NCBI GenBank assembly: GCA_947095535.1 | Contig: OX352772.1 | Coordinates: 230,189,196-230,253,195 of the forward strand | Origin: Poecilobothrus nobilitatus | Taxonomy: Eukaryota; Arthropoda; Insecta; Diptera; Dolichopodidae | DNA: 64,000 bases | Direction: 5' to 3' | Shown: one piece after another, positions 1 through 12,340 of the stretch | Layout: every line of letters begins with the position of its first letter | Position numbering within the stretch: the stretch's first letter is position 1 | Translations under genes and position numbers: made by a program | Notes under the pieces: generated by a model | The model's database searches: none | What the model was told of the DNA's origin: nothing | What the model saw: the letters and a program-made list of their open reading frames with translations, nothing else

Positions 1-1440
1 TTTCTGAAATGACTCATACTTATTTTCAAAGATCTAACTTCTGTCAAATTTTCAAGTTTCCAACTTTAACCGTTTAGAAGATAGAAGGGTTAAAGAATTT
101 TGCAAAATTTGAGTTTCGCATAACGGTAAATTAAGACACCGTATGCCACAAAAATATATTTATTTTATATATACTTTTAAAGCTAATGAAAATAGTAATC
201 GTTTGGCGTTTTCAAAATGAAGATATACCTTATACAACTTGTGCTATAACAATTTAAATATAGAGCTTTTTTGTTGAACCTTTGGGGAGCTGTAGCTCCG
301 TAACGGGTGGGGCTACAAAAAAAAGTTATTAAAAATAAAATTAATATTTTTGTGAGATCTATCAGTATTTAAAATTTTGTAGCTCTATTGCAAAAAAAAT
401 GTGGGGATCTAAAAGTTAGGTGTTCGAGAGCTACCCTAAGGCTTGGGCCAAACTCAACCAAAAAAAATAAGGAACCTACAAATTACTCTCAAAATATTTT
501 GTGTAAATTTCAAGATTCTAGCTTTCTTGGTTTTTGAGTTAGCGTGCTGACGGACGGACGGACGGACGGACATGGCTCAAAAGTCTTAGAATTTATTTCT
601 GATCCGATCCATACCTTTGAAGGTATATCTAGCTCGGGTATAAACGGGTATAAACACAGTAATAATATTTCTATACAGATTATACATTTATATAATATAA
701 ATTTTTTAACTAAAATTAAACTTATAATTGATACTCTCATTACGTACGATAGGATCGGGTATAATAAAATTACTCCTCCGTTTGTAACACCTCGAAATAA
801 GCGAGCTAGATATACCTTCAAAGGTATGGATCGGATCAGAAAAAGATTCTAAGACTTTTGGCCATGTTCGTCTGTCCGTCAGCACGCTAACTCAAAAACT
901 AAGAAAGCTAGAATCTTGAAATTTACACAAAATATTCTGGGAGTAATTTGTAGGTTCCCTATTTTTTTTGGTTGAGTTTGGACCAAAACTTACGGTAGCT
1001 CTCAAACACCTAACTTTTAGATCCCCACATTTTTTTTGAAATAGAGCTATGAAATAACCGCTTTAACCGCTGATAGATCTCACAAAAATATTAATTTTAT
1101 TTTTAATTACTTTTTTTTGTAGCCCCACCCGTTACGGAGCTACAGCTCCCCAAAGGTTCAAAAAAGCTCTATATTTAAATTGTTATAGCACAAGTTGTAT
1201 AAAGTAAATCTTCATTTTGAAAACGCCAAACGGTTATTACTTTTAATAGCTTTAAAAGTATATATACAATAAATATATATTTTTGGCATACGGTGTCTTA
1301 ATTTACCGTTATGCGAAACTCAAATTTTGCAAAATCCTTTAACCCTTCTATTTTCTAAACGCTTTAAGTTGGAAACTTGAAATTTTGACAGAAGTTAGAT
1401 CTTTGAAAATAAGTATGAATCATTTCAGAAATTTTTTTTG
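1..1440. repeat. Inverted pair of DINE-like GTCY-core repeats
   Basis: The first roughly 640 bases are the reverse complement of about 790-1440: the arms pair from the CATTTCAGAAA motif at the outer ends to the AAGGTATGGATCGGATCAGA motif near the centre. Each arm carries a (GGAC)n/(GTCC)n-like microsatellite (about 548-572 on the left, degenerate near 866-880 on the right) followed by the same block (AACTCAAAAACTAAGAAAGC, then AAATTTACACAAAATATTCT). The right arm begins with GGGTATAATAAAATTAC. This layout of GGGTAT end, GTCY microsatellite and conserved block is known for DINE-1/INE-1 elements of flies; the family assignment is inference. No protein is encoded; the open frames here are chance readings of the repeat. 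Confidence 0.75.
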
Positions 1441-2340
1441 TATCACTCTCCGTTTAGGTCAAAAACTGAAAATTTGCTATTTTTAAACACCTGTAACTTG
1501 AACACCTGTTAAAATTTTTTTGAAGTAATACACAAAAATTAAAGCTTTGTTAACAACTTTTTTTAATAATATAGGGTTACTTTATAATTGACGAAAGTGT
1601 TACTTGATTTTTTCAAATTTTCTAACAAATTTCTTTAACGATTTTTTTGCATATTGTTTTACTCGATAATTTGAAATTGTTGAGGATATAATGCGTGGTA
1701 CAAAAAAATGTAAATAAATAAACAACATAATGGTTGCTTGAAGAATTTTTATTTATATGATATTGTTATACATACATACTTATATAATATCATGTTTATT
1801 TACATATCGTATATGTCACTAGTGAATGAATGATAAGAGTATAGATGTATATTATATAGCGCCGTATTTACATACATATATGTATTTTATTGTACTTATA
1901 AGAAATTATTCTATGAATAGAAATATTTTTAAAGAAATATTGTATACTGTATAGCGATATACTTATAACAATATAAATATACTATGTACGCATTAATATA
2001 ATATAATATTTAAAATTATATTTACTATTTTGTACTTACTAAATTTAATATACATTTACCGCTTAGTATTAAATGGTACTATAGAATATTAGAAAAAGTT
2101 TTGGATTGATAATCGTTATGTGGAAGGTTAGAATCTGCTTTTGAAGAATGTACATATAAACATATAGTTTGAATATATGTACAACCCACAGTTCTAGAAA
2201 TTATAAAATTCACTCAAATTATTTTAAAATACTAAAATATTAAAAAAATAATATTGTAAGCAGAGTGACAGGCTGTGAACATACTAACGGTTCGTACGGG
2301 TATCTAAGAGTTGACAAAGGCAACTGTATTCTTCCTCGTT
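725..2340 (+). repeat. First copy of a 1.6-kb direct repeat (DINE-like unit plus AT-rich flank)
   Basis: This stretch is repeated in the same orientation at about 4490-6065. Both copies share the DINE-like head, the AACACCTGTAACTTGAACACC block, the GTCACTAGTGAATGAATGAT block and an end near GGTATCTAAGAGTTGACAAA. The match ends at about 2340, where the second copy runs on into a hAT transposase and this one does not. It therefore looks like one end of the same hAT-linked unit with the coding part lost. No gene seen. Confidence 0.7.
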
Positions 2341-3045
2341 TTTTAAAATTTTTAATGCGCTATTTTTCAGACTATTATGTTTAGTGGACGTTCTAGCTTT
2401 GGATATATCCTTAGGGTATATCGTATATTTAGTTTAAATATGTTCCTTGTGTTATAATAATTATGTACATATGTATTTCTTTTCTTTTATTTAGTATCCA
2501 ATTTGACTTTAGGTTTTTGTTTACAATATTAGGTATGAATATATTTACACTTTTCTTCTATCACCATCACCATCACACAATTCTTCTATCACCATCACAT
2601 ATAGATTTTTTGTGCTACATCTCATATCTCATTATATAAGATTTTTAGTGCTTTATTCATTATTGTACCAATTTGTTTTAGATGAAAAATTGAGCAACGG
2701 CTCCAACTAGGGTTGTTATTCGTACCCCTTTTTCGAAATTATTATTTAAAAATACCTCTTATTTTCAATTTCCAAAGGGGTACGAAAAATACCCCTTTTT
2801 TAGGAGTACCTCTAAAATAATTTATATTTTTTCGCTCTAATTGTCAGTAATTTTTAAAATATAAAATTATTACGTCTGGTGTGATATCTACACTTTCAAG
2901 CAAATAATTTAAAAATACTAAAATTATTCCTCAATCGCGACATCTAGGATTTAAATATTACTTACTCTGAAAGAAACAATATCAATTATCTGTTTTCTTT
3001 TTTACACATGTGGTTTTGGTAATAAATAAAAAATTGGTTTTATCC
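2341..3045. other. AT-rich stretch, no gene
   Basis: I see no coding potential. A short tandem TTCTTCTATCACCATCAC occurs twice near 2554-2600. An imperfect inverted pair around GTACCCC and GGGGTACGAAAAAT lies at 2723-2795. Confidence 0.5.
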
Positions 3046-4412
3046 TTTTTAGCACATTTCCAAAAAAATTTTGAAAATATGTGCTTATTAGTTTCACTCT
3101 GTCCGTCCGTCCGTCCGTCTGTTTACAAAACTTCTACACCGTTAAAGATAGAGAAAAAAAATTTTAACCATAGGTAGGTCTCATAAAAAAAATAATTTTG
3201 TGGAACAACTTTTTCATGTAGCCCCTCGCATTACGGAGCTACAGTCCCTCAAACTTTGAAAAAGCCCTATTTTTAAATGCATATATCTTATGTTCTGTTT
3301 AAGATTTTTTCAATCTGAAAACGTCATTCGACAGGTATTTTTTTAACTTTGTAAATTAATACCAAAATTATACAACTTTTTTAATTTAGTATTTAAATTT
3401 ACCGTTATGTGAAAACCAAATTTTGCATGATTTTTCTACTTTCATAACTCCGACACGCTTCTAGATAGAGGCTTGAAATTTTGAGGCAATAAAGAACTTT
3501 TAGAATTAGTATAAGTTTGCTCAGAAAATTTTTTTGGACCATCCCCTGTTTATGAGATATGAGGGCTTAAATATTGAAAACTTGCTATTTTTAAACACCT
3601 GTAACTTAGGCACCTGTACATATTTTACTTCTGCAAGATATAAAAATTAAAGCTACAATAATATATTTTTACGTGTGTTAAAGATTTATTTTAATTGTAA
3701 AAGGTTCCAAAGTTGCAGCTCTTCCAAATTGCGAAAAAGCCCCATTTTCAGATGTATATATCTCGGGCTCTGCGTAATAATTTTGCAATATAAAACCGCC
3801 AGAAGATCGAAAATTTTATTATCTATATAAAACAATATCTAAATTATGTAATATTTTGTAATTTACTATTTAAATTTACCGTTATGTGAAAACCACATTT
3901 TGCATGAAATTTCTTTTTTCATAACTCCGGCACCCCTTTAGATAGGAACCTGAAATTTTGAGACAAGAAAGAACTTTTAGAATTAGTATAAGTTTTCTTA
4001 GAAAATTTTCTGAAATTTTAAAATTTGAACAAGAAGGTCCAGTTATAATCGAATTATTTGATTTAATGTCTTCTCTCAAAAACACTTTGCAATCTAAAAT
4101 GAATTATCAGTATTAATTTACAAAGATAAAAGAAATACCTGTCGAATGACGTTTTCAGATTGAAAAAATCTTAAGTATATATGCATTTAAAAATAGAGCT
4201 TTTCAAAGTTTGAGGGGCTGTAGCTCCGTAATGCGAGGGGCTACATGAAAAAGTTGTTCCACAAAATTATTTTTTTTATGAGACCTACCCATGGTTACCC
4301 AAATTTTTTTTCTCTATCTTTAACGGTGTAGAAGTTTTGTAAACAGACGGACGGACGGACAGAGTAAAACTAATAAGCACATTTTTTCAAATTTTTTTTG
4401 GAAATGTGCTAA
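3046..4412. mobile_element. Foldback element with GCACATTTCCAAAA termini
   Basis: The element opens with TTTTAGCACATTTCCAAAA and closes with TTTTGGAAATGTGCTAAAA, so the ends are inverted repeats. Just inside each end is a GTCC/GGAC tetranucleotide run (about 3101-3118 and 4346-4362) and the block TGTTTACAAAACTTCTACAC. The two halves are broadly complementary, for example the TAGCTCCGTAATGCG region at about 4212 and its reverse at about 3230. The interior carries a captured piece of hAT transposase (see 4015-4115). Related copies lie at about 7869-8992, 24138-25339 and 30086-31273. No complete gene; probably non-autonomous. It shares the GTCY core with DINE-like elements, but its family is uncertain. 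Confidence 0.7.
4015..4115 (+). pseudogene. hAT transposase fragment inside a foldback element
   Basis: About 95 bases, from AAATTTGAACAAGAAGGTCC to ATGAATTATCA, match 6787-6882 inside the hAT transposase pseudogene with only a couple of differences. The protein reading is a KFEQEGPVIIELFDLMSSL-type stretch in the plus frame. It sits between the two halves of the foldback element, so the element has captured part of a transposase gene or was joined to it by recombination. It is far too short to function. Confidence 0.75.
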
Positions 4413-4489
4413 AACGTTGCTGCTTCTGAGATTACATTTGTGTATCATACAATTAACCATTCTCACAGTTACAATTCCGCTGATTGTAC

Positions 4490-6065
4490 CAGTTCTCTGT
4501 TTATACCCGTACGATAGGATCGGGTATAATAAAATTACTCCTCCGTTTGTAACACCTCGAAATAAGCGAGGTAGATATACCTTCAAAGGTATGGATCGGA
4601 TCAGAAAAAAATTCTAAGACTTTTGAGCCATGTCCGTCCGTCCGTCCGTCAGCACGCTAACTCAAAAACTAAGAAAGCTAGAATCTTGAAATTTACACAA
4701 AATATTCTTGGAGTAATTTGTAGGTTCCCTATTTTTTTTGGTTGAGTTTGGACCAAACCTTAAGGTAGCTCTCGAACACCTAACTTTTAGATCCCCACAT
4801 TTTTTTTGAAATAGAGCTATGAAATTTTAACTGATGATAGATCTCACAAAAATATTAATTTTATTTTTAATAACTTTTTTTTGTAGCCCCACCCGTTACG
4901 GAGCTACAGCTCCCCAAAGGTTCAAAAAAGCTCTATATTTAAATTGTTATAGCACAAGATGTATAAGGTATATCTTCATTCGGAAAACGCCAAACGATTA
5001 CTACTTTCATTAGCTTTAAAAGTATGTATACAATAAATATATATTTGTGGCATACGGTGTCTTAATTTACCGTTATGCGAAACTAAAATTTTGCAAAATC
5101 CTTTAACCCTTCTATCTTCTAAACGGTTAAAGTTGGAAACTCGAAATTTTGACAAGTTAGATCTTTGAAAATTAGTATGAGTCATTTCAGAAATTTTTTT
5201 TGTATCACTCCCCGTTTGGGAGCTGTAAGGGGTCAAAAACTGAAAAGTTCCTATTTTTAAACACCTGTAACTTGAACACCTGTTAAAATTTTTTTGAAGT
5301 AATACACAAAAATTAAAGCTTCAAAATTATACTCTTATTTCTGTTAACAACTTTTTTTAATAATATAGGGTTACTTTATAATTGACGAAAGTGTTACTTG
5401 ATTTTTTCAAGTTTTCTAACAAATTTCTTTAACGAATTTTTTCCATTTTGTTTTACTCGATAATTTGAAATTGTTGAGGATATAATGCGTAGTACAAAAA
5501 AATGTAATTAAATAAACAACATAACGGTTGCTGGAAGAATTTTTATTTATATGATATTGATATATATACATACTTATATAATATCATGTTTATTTACATA
5601 TCGTATATGTCACTAGTGAATGAATGATAAGAATATAGATGTATATTATATAGCGCCGTATTTACATACATATATGTATTTTATTGTACTTATAAGAAAT
5701 TATTCTGTCAATGGAATATTTAAATATAGTATAATATAATATTTAAAATTATGTTTACTATTTTGTACTAAGTAAATTTAATATACATTTACCGCTTAGT
5801 ATTAAATGGTACTATAGAATATTTGAAAAAGTTTTGGATTGATAATCGTTATGTTAAAATCTGCTTTTGAAGAATGTATAAACATATAGTTTGAATATAT
5901 GTACAAGCCATAATTCTAGAAATTATAAAATTCACCCAAATTATTTAAAAATACTAAAATATTAAAAAAATAATATTGTAAGCAAAGTGACAGGCTGTGA
6001 ACAAACTAACGGTTCGTACGGGTATCTAAGAGTTGACAAAGTCAACTGTATTCTTCCTCGTTTTA
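4490..6065 (+). repeat. Second copy of the 1.6-kb direct repeat
   Basis: Near-identical counterpart of 725-2340: the same GTACGATAGGATCGGGTATA head, GTCC microsatellite (about 4628-4650), AACACCTGTAACTTGAACAC block and AT-rich tail with GTCACTAGTGAATGAATGAT. Small indels distinguish the copies. Unlike the first copy, this one continues directly into the hAT transposase pseudogene, suggesting the repeat is the 5' part of that element or of a unit that moved with it. Confidence 0.7.
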
Positions 6066-7470
6066 ACTTTATTTAGTGATTTCAAAATAGCTTCGAAATT
6101 TTCATGTGGTCGTACGAAATTATGTAAAATTGCTAGTAATATTTTAGCGAAAGGAACGATCTCTGTTATTCTTGAAGAACTAAAAAATGTTCATCCTTTT
6201 TCTATTGGAACTGACGCAAGTAATAAAGGTAACATTAAAATGTTTCCATTAGTTTTAAAATATTTTTCAAAATCTAACGGTATCCGAACGAAAGTACTTA
6301 GTTTTTTTAATAGTCAATTTTAGACATCGAAAGACATTTCGTCATGCTTAATACGAGAAATAACTAAATTCAATTTGAAACTAGAAAATTGTATTGGTTA
6401 TTGTGGCGATAATGCTAGTGTTAATTTCGGTGTCCATCAAAATGTTTTTGTTGAACTAAAAAAATTTTATAAAAATTTAATAGATGTTGGTTGTCTTTGC
6501 CATGTATTACACAATGCCGTAAAGTAAGCTTCAAATTGCTTAAGATTTAACATTGAAATAATAATACTAAAAATTATTATATAAGCGTTATGTTCCAACG
6601 AGATGGTTGTCTCTTCTTTCTGCAGTAGAGAGATTGTATAAAAATTTTGAGCCAGTAACAAGCTATTTTTTATCTTTAGAAAAAAAAATCAATCAATATC
6701 TAAAACAATTTTTTGAAAATGATTTAGCCGAAGCTTACCTAAGCTTTTTATAAATGCTTCATATAGTATACAAAATTTAATTTTAAAATTTGAACAAGAA
6801 GGTCCAGTTATAATCGAATTATTTGATTTAATGTCTTCTCTCAAAAATACTTTGCAATCTAAAATGAATTATCAATATTACGGATATGTAGCAAGACAAA
6901 AATTAAATTAATGTAATAATGTAAATAATATTAATGTATTTAAACAAGCATGAGCCTTTTTAGAAACGATAATTGTATATATAAAAAAAAGATTTAAATT
7001 TGAGAACAATAAATTTGAAACATTAAAAATATTCAAATTGGATGAAGTAGCACCATTTACTGATTTTCTAAAAGTTGTGGAAAGTTTTGTTATTCTAAAT
7101 ATTGACCAAGACGTCTTTTATGAAGAATATATTTTGTTGAAAACATTTCATAATAAAATAAAAATTGACGAATTTGAAAGCTTTGAAGATATATGGCTAA
7201 AATTTATAAATTTATTTACTGTACCAAATTTTGAAAAAATAGTATTTTTCATTTTTGCAATACTCCACTCAAATGCAATGAGTGAACGTATCTTTAGTTT
7301 GATGATTAATTCTTGGAGGAAAGATAGAAACTAATTAAGTTTAGAGAATGTTGAGAGCGAAATACTAATTAAATCTAATTTTAAATATTCTTGCAAAGAA
7401 TTCTACAAATATGCTTATAACAATGAAAACTTATTAAAGAAAATACATTCTAAAGAAAAATATGTGTAAT
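6033..7470 (+). pseudogene. Degenerate hAT-superfamily transposase
   Basis: Broken plus-strand reading with the landmarks of a hAT (RNase H-fold DDE) transposase. A GTDASNKGN stretch (about 6208-6235) resembles the first catalytic Asp region. GDNASVNFG (about 6408) is followed by a CLCHVLHNA motif (about 6495), as in the hAT central core with its C..H signature. A C-terminal dimerisation region at 7250-7330 reads LHSNAMSERIFSLM then WRKDRN. Stops after codons near 6322 and 6524, and at 7333, break the frame, so it cannot give a full protein; an N-terminal BED zinc finger was not found. The codons keep recognisable hAT order, so decay is moderate. No terminal inverted repeats or target duplication could be fixed. 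Confidence 0.8.
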
Positions 7471-7868
7471 AATTTTATTATTTGAATATTTTTAATGTTT
7501 CAAATATAATGATATTTAGGCTATTGACGTTATGTGAATTATGATTTTTTAAGTTTATTTTTGTTTGATTTAAGAAGAACAAGTACAAGAAGTAAGTACT
7601 AATTTATTTTGTCATAAGATGGTTATTTATTTATTTATTAATATTTTTTATTTCAAAAGTATTTTATTGGAATTCAATTATTTGATTAAAACAATGAATT
7701 AAATTAAATTACTTTTTGTGAATAAAAGAAAGTTAAATATGTATTTAACTTTTAAAAAAAATGTTTAATATAAGAAATAACTAAGAAAAAAATAAAAATT
7801 CAAATATTTATTTGATAATAATTAAACGATAAACATCTTTTTAAATATAAATAGTATTATCTAAGACC
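7471..7868. other. AT-rich stretch downstream of hAT pseudogene
   Basis: No gene or clear repeat seen. It may be the 3' untranslated end of the hAT element, but no terminus was recognised. Confidence 0.4.
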
Positions 7869-8992
7869 TTTGTAATTAAAACAAGGTAGAATGTAAAGCA
7901 AAGGTTTTTTAGGGGCTGTTCGGAACACTATATAACTAAGAAAAACTGTTCACACACGTAAAAATATATTTCTGGAGCTTTCATTTTTATCTCTTGCCGA
8001 AGAAATAATTACGCAGGTGCTTAAGTTACTGGTGCCTAAAAATAACAAATTTTCAATTTTTGATCCCTAATAGCTCTTAAACAGGGGGTGATACAAAAAA
8101 TTTTGTAAGGAAACTTGTACTAATTCCACAAGTTATTTCTTTTCTCAGAATTTCAGATTCCTATCTAAAGGCGTGCCGGAGTTATGAAAAAGGAAATATC
8201 ATGCAAAATGTAGTTTTCATATAACGATATATTTAAATGTTAATTACAAAATGTTACATAATATTGATAATGTTTTATAGAGATAATAAGATTTTCCGTC
8301 TTCTAGCGGTTTTAGATTGTAAAACTATTACGCAGAGCCTGAGATACATATATGCATCTGAAAATGCAGCTTTTTTGCAATTTTGAGGGCGGTAACTCTG
8401 AAACCCTATACAACTAAAAGAAACCGTTAACACATAAAAATATATTACTGGAGCTTTAATTTTTATATCTTGCCGAAGTAAAATGTTTACAGGTGCTTAA
8501 GTTACAGGTGTTTAAAAATAGCCCTAATAGCTCATAAACCGGGGGCGGTCCAAAAAAATTTCTGAGCAAACTTATACTAATTCTAAAAGTTTTTCTGCCA
8601 TCAAAATTTCAAGTCCCTATCTATAATCTTGCCGTAGTTATAAAGAAAGAAAAATCATTCAAAATTAGGTTTTTTAGATAACGGTAAATTTAAATACTAA
8701 ATTTAAAAAAAAAATGTATAATTTTAATATTTAGTTATGAATGTAGGAAAAGTTCTCTCGAATGTTGTTTTCAAATTGAAAAAATGTTAAGCAGAGCCTG
8801 AGAACACAATTAAAAATAGAGCTTTTTCAAAATTTAATTAACTGTAACTTCGTAATGGATGGAGCTACATCAAAAAATTCTTCCACAAAATTAATTTTTT
8901 TATGAGACCTACCCATGGTTAAAATTTTTTTTTATCTTTAACGGAATGAAACTAATATATTTTTATAAATTTTTTTAGGAAATGTGCTAAAA
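7869..8992. mobile_element. Copy of the AAGGTAGAATGTAAA...GGAAATGTGCT element
   Basis: Begins ACAAGGTAGAATGTAAAGCA, as in the copy at 24138, and ends GGAAATGTGCTAAAAAC, as in the copies at 25339 and 4412. The blocks AAAATATATT.CTGGAGCTTT, TCTTGCCGAAG and ACGGTAAATTTAAATACTAA recur in the same order. The GTCY microsatellite is lost here (about 8940-8955). No open frame of note. Both ends abut TAAAAC/TAAAAAC, which could be a target duplication or part of the element end. Confidence 0.65.
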
Positions 8993-9100
8993 ACTAACAG
9001 ATAATAAAAAATTTAAAGCAAGATGGATTTTTATTATTTTACTTTATTTTCTATTGCTTTTTCAATTTTATGCTATAAAAATTATATTTCGAAATTGATT

Positions 9101-11420
9101 TCAATTTGATGGTGTTTCAGTCCTAAGCATACCTCTTTTTTGTAATTTGGATGTGGCAACCCTAGCTCCAGCTAGTAATGTTATGTCTAATTTTGGATGA
9201 AATACATACATATTATGTCTATTATAGATGAGTTTAGCTGCTTTTTTAGGAACTTTCCTTCCTCTTCTGATAACCATTTCTATTGGAATTACACTATTTT
9301 TAAGTTTTTTTTTTATATTCATATTAAGTTCATTCACTTTCAGCCAATAACAAAATTTGTCCAAGACCTCATTTAATACAGTTTCTAATTCACAAATAGT
9401 GCTTGACTTAGCAACAATATTTGTGTCATCAGTATAAAATTATATTTTGACATTATGCCACAGTCAGCCATATTCATGATGTATAGTAAATGTAATGAGG
9501 ACCCATTAGTGATTCTTGTGGTATTCCAATTTTTATAGGTAGATTACTACTCAGTGTATTGTTAATTCTAGTACATTGTGTTCTATTTGTTAATCTTTTA
9601 ATAAATCTGTTATTACACCTCTTATTCCCATATCCTCTATGATATTTAAAAAATTTTTCAGTTGGGAAATATACCAATCGATAAGATGCAAGAGGTTGTA
9701 TATCTTTCACTGTAATTTTATCCAATCCTATTGCCGCATTTTTATTTAGGCCCATTATTATATTAAATATTTAATTTTCATTTGTAGGCTCTAAAAAAAT
9801 TTACTTATGATTTATTATATTACTTATTGCAGTATAACTAGTATACGTCGCTTTGTTATTTTTGGCGAAATATATGAGCCTTCGTTTTTCTCCTTTTTTC
9901 TTTTTTTTTTCCTCCGAAGTTTATGTTTCTATACAATATATGTTATTGCTATACATATAGTTTGAAATTGGAATATGAATGATATAAAAATGTACCTACA
10001 TAATGTATTTATATAGCTACAGTGTTAGGATCTATCTATATAGTCTATACTCTATGGCTATACGTATTTTTTTGTTTTAATTTATTTTTTATGTTTCTAT
10101 ACAATATACGCTATTGCTATACATGTAGTTTGATACGAATAATATAGATATGTATGTATTTATATACATATGTAGCTATGTAATGTTAAGTATTTATTTA
10201 CATATTTTTTGTTTTGTTATGTGTTTTTTTTGTTTTTTTTCTGTTTTGTGTAAAGAATGAATGTGAACATAATATGTAAGTGTGTGTATAATATGATGAA
10301 TGAATGTGTATAATATATGAAAGATTTTTTGAGTTACTGAAAAATTGTGTATGAAAGTACATTTTGTAAAAATAAAAGCTAAAAAATGTGTGCATTGTGC
10401 ATATATAAAAATTTGCTATTATTGGAATCAGTATTAGTAATTATTCTAATAAAAATTCGTCGCTTCCATTGAGGTATGTAATATAATATGAAAAATGATT
10501 TGTATTTTTTTATTTTAAAAATTGAATTGAATTGTAAACCAATAAAAAACAAGTACATACATACACATATGTACTATTTATTTTTGAAATTTCTTAAGAA
10601 TAAAATTTAAGCCTAGATTTTTAAAATAATTTTCATGCAATTCACAAAATTATTTGTTGAAGTTTGCATCAAAATTAATATTATGATACATAGATACATA
10701 CATATGTATATTATTTATGCATCACAAATTCAATAATATTGCACTTTTTTCATTCAAATCAAATATTTTTTTTTCTTAAAAATTTGTTAAGAACTAGAAA
10801 TCTTGTTGCTAAAAATAGAAGTATTCGAAAATAAACGTTCAATAAAAGGTCTATTTATGTATTAATTAAAATATGTGACAAAGTTCAAACCATACTAGAA
10901 AATATTTCGCCAGTCCTTAAATTTTATTTTTAATAAAATTTCAAACTTACTTGTTTATTATTTCCTCTCCTATTTGAATGAAAAATTTACTTATAGTTGT
11001 TGCTATTTGATAATCATTTTCAGTATAATTTCCCGTATCCATTCTTATAGTGTTTATGTATTCTCTTTTTTCATTGTTCGTTTTGGTCCTTGTTGTGTTG
11101 TTTATTACTTTCCACAGTTTTTTTGAATCGTTACCAGGTTTCGCTATATTTCTTTCTAGGGGATCTTTTTTGGCTTTTCGTATTAACTCCGTAGTTAATT
11201 TTTTAGACCTAAAATATTTGTGTTTTTTTTTATCTATGTTATTTTTATCTTTATTGTAAGCATCATATAATTTTCTTCTCTTTTTCATATTGTATAGTAT
11301 ATTTGTATTTATCCAACGATTGCTTCTTGTTTTTAAAGAATAACTTTTAGTGCTCAATTCCTTAGCTGCTTGTATAATATGTCTATAATTGATGAATTTA
11401 ATCGATATTATCCTTTTCAA
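9101..11420 (-). pseudogene. Non-LTR retrotransposon remains (linker and reverse transcriptase), interrupted
   Basis: Read on the minus strand. The piece at 11420-10947 is the Lys/Asn-rich segment that normally links endonuclease and reverse transcriptase in jockey/CR1-type ORF2 (NRWINTNILY, then KKLWKVINN). Next comes 9755-9474 with KNAAIGLDKITVKDIQ (RT domain start) and GIPQESLMGP, a degraded G(V/I)PQGSxLGP motif. Then 9364-9101 carries the thumb-like FCYWLKVNELNMNIKK. Frameshifts and stops separate the pieces, the palm YxDD box region is not readable, and the RT C-terminus is lost near 9100. An AT-rich block of about 1.1 kb separates the linker from the RT. Clade within the jockey/CR1 group not determined. 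Confidence 0.75.
9837..10945. other. AT-rich insert splitting the non-LTR remains
   Basis: The retroelement reading stops at about 10947 (EEIINK) and resumes at about 9836, so this block is probably a later insertion. It contains two diverged direct copies of TATGTTTCTATACAATATA with CTATTGCTATACATATAGTTTGA (about 9922-9962 and 10090-10132). The open frame at 10198-10395 is low-complexity and not convincing. No termini recognised. Confidence 0.45.
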
Positions 11421-11718
11421 TTTTAGATCTTACATTTATTCATTACAATTGTAAGCTATTTTCACTTTAGTAATTTTTGCATTGGCTTTTTACTTAGTTT
11501 AACTGATTTTATATACGCAATGGTTATTTTATGATTTGAGAAGTCGGTATGTTTTAATTTGTACATATATTACATATATATTATATTATTATTGCCATAC
11601 AATGTTTCATTCATAGAATGATTTCTTATAAGTACAATAAGATACGTATAAATACGCCGCTATATATATATCTACTAGCGAAATCCCGGCATGCGTTGCA
11701 ATGCCCCTCAAGAAATTT

Positions 11719-12340
11719 TTATACACGAATGTTTTGCAAAAAATGATTGGGCAACGCTGTGTTGCCAGAAACGTAGATTATTAGTGGTTCAAGTGGCTCA
11801 ACCAGCGGTGACAACTTGACTTTACCATTCGAACAACACATACCGGATGATCCCTTTTCAAATTTCAGTGCGTGGCAGTACAAACAAAGAGTGCTCATAC
11901 GCCCTATCACAACCGTCGGATGTTTACTGTAGTCGAAGTCTTTGTCATAATTGAACGCCGCAAACTAAAAATCGATTCTTTCTCTTGATTGAGCGGCTCG
12001 TAATTGATTACCTTAAAGCCGGTTTTCATGCTGTTGAGGAGTTTCAACAGCACTTTTTGTAGTAGCTCTGATTCGAACTTGTTCTAGACGTGCTTCATGT
12101 TGTTCTGCTGTTTCGGCTGGTCTTGACTGTTGATCTCTCAGCCAGTTTGACTCTAATCGCATTTTATGTTGTTCGGTTGTTTCGGTTGCTCTTGACTGTT
12201 GATTTCTCAGCCGGTTTGACTCTAATCGCATTTAATGTTGTTCGGTTGTTTCGGTTGCTCTTGACTGTTGATTTTTCAGCCAGTTTGACTCCAAACGCAC
12301 TGTACGTTGTTCGGGCTTTTCGGTTGCTCATTTGACTCTT
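11719..12340 (-). pseudogene. Helitron replicase/helicase N-terminal remains
   Basis: On the minus strand, 12335-12013 encodes a repeated module of the type RLESxRxRxQQSRAxETxEQ, about four units of roughly 23 residues, typical of the Arg/Gln-rich N-terminal region of insect Helitron proteins. Further on (11940-11719) come FNYDKDFDYSKHP, then IGRMSTLCLYCHALKF and GMCCSNGKVKLSPL, which match the conserved Cys-rich zinc-finger-like block (CxxC..CC..GKV.L) ahead of the Rep domain. Stops and frameshifts separate the two blocks (near 11965 and 12013). The HUH Rep and helicase domains are absent; the sequence leaves Helitron coding at about 11705, 35 bp from the element end. Confidence 0.75.

Noticed and set aside
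10198..10395. 65-codon minus-strand frame rich in His/Ser/Phe
   Set aside because: Low-complexity reading of A/T-rich insert; no conserved feature.
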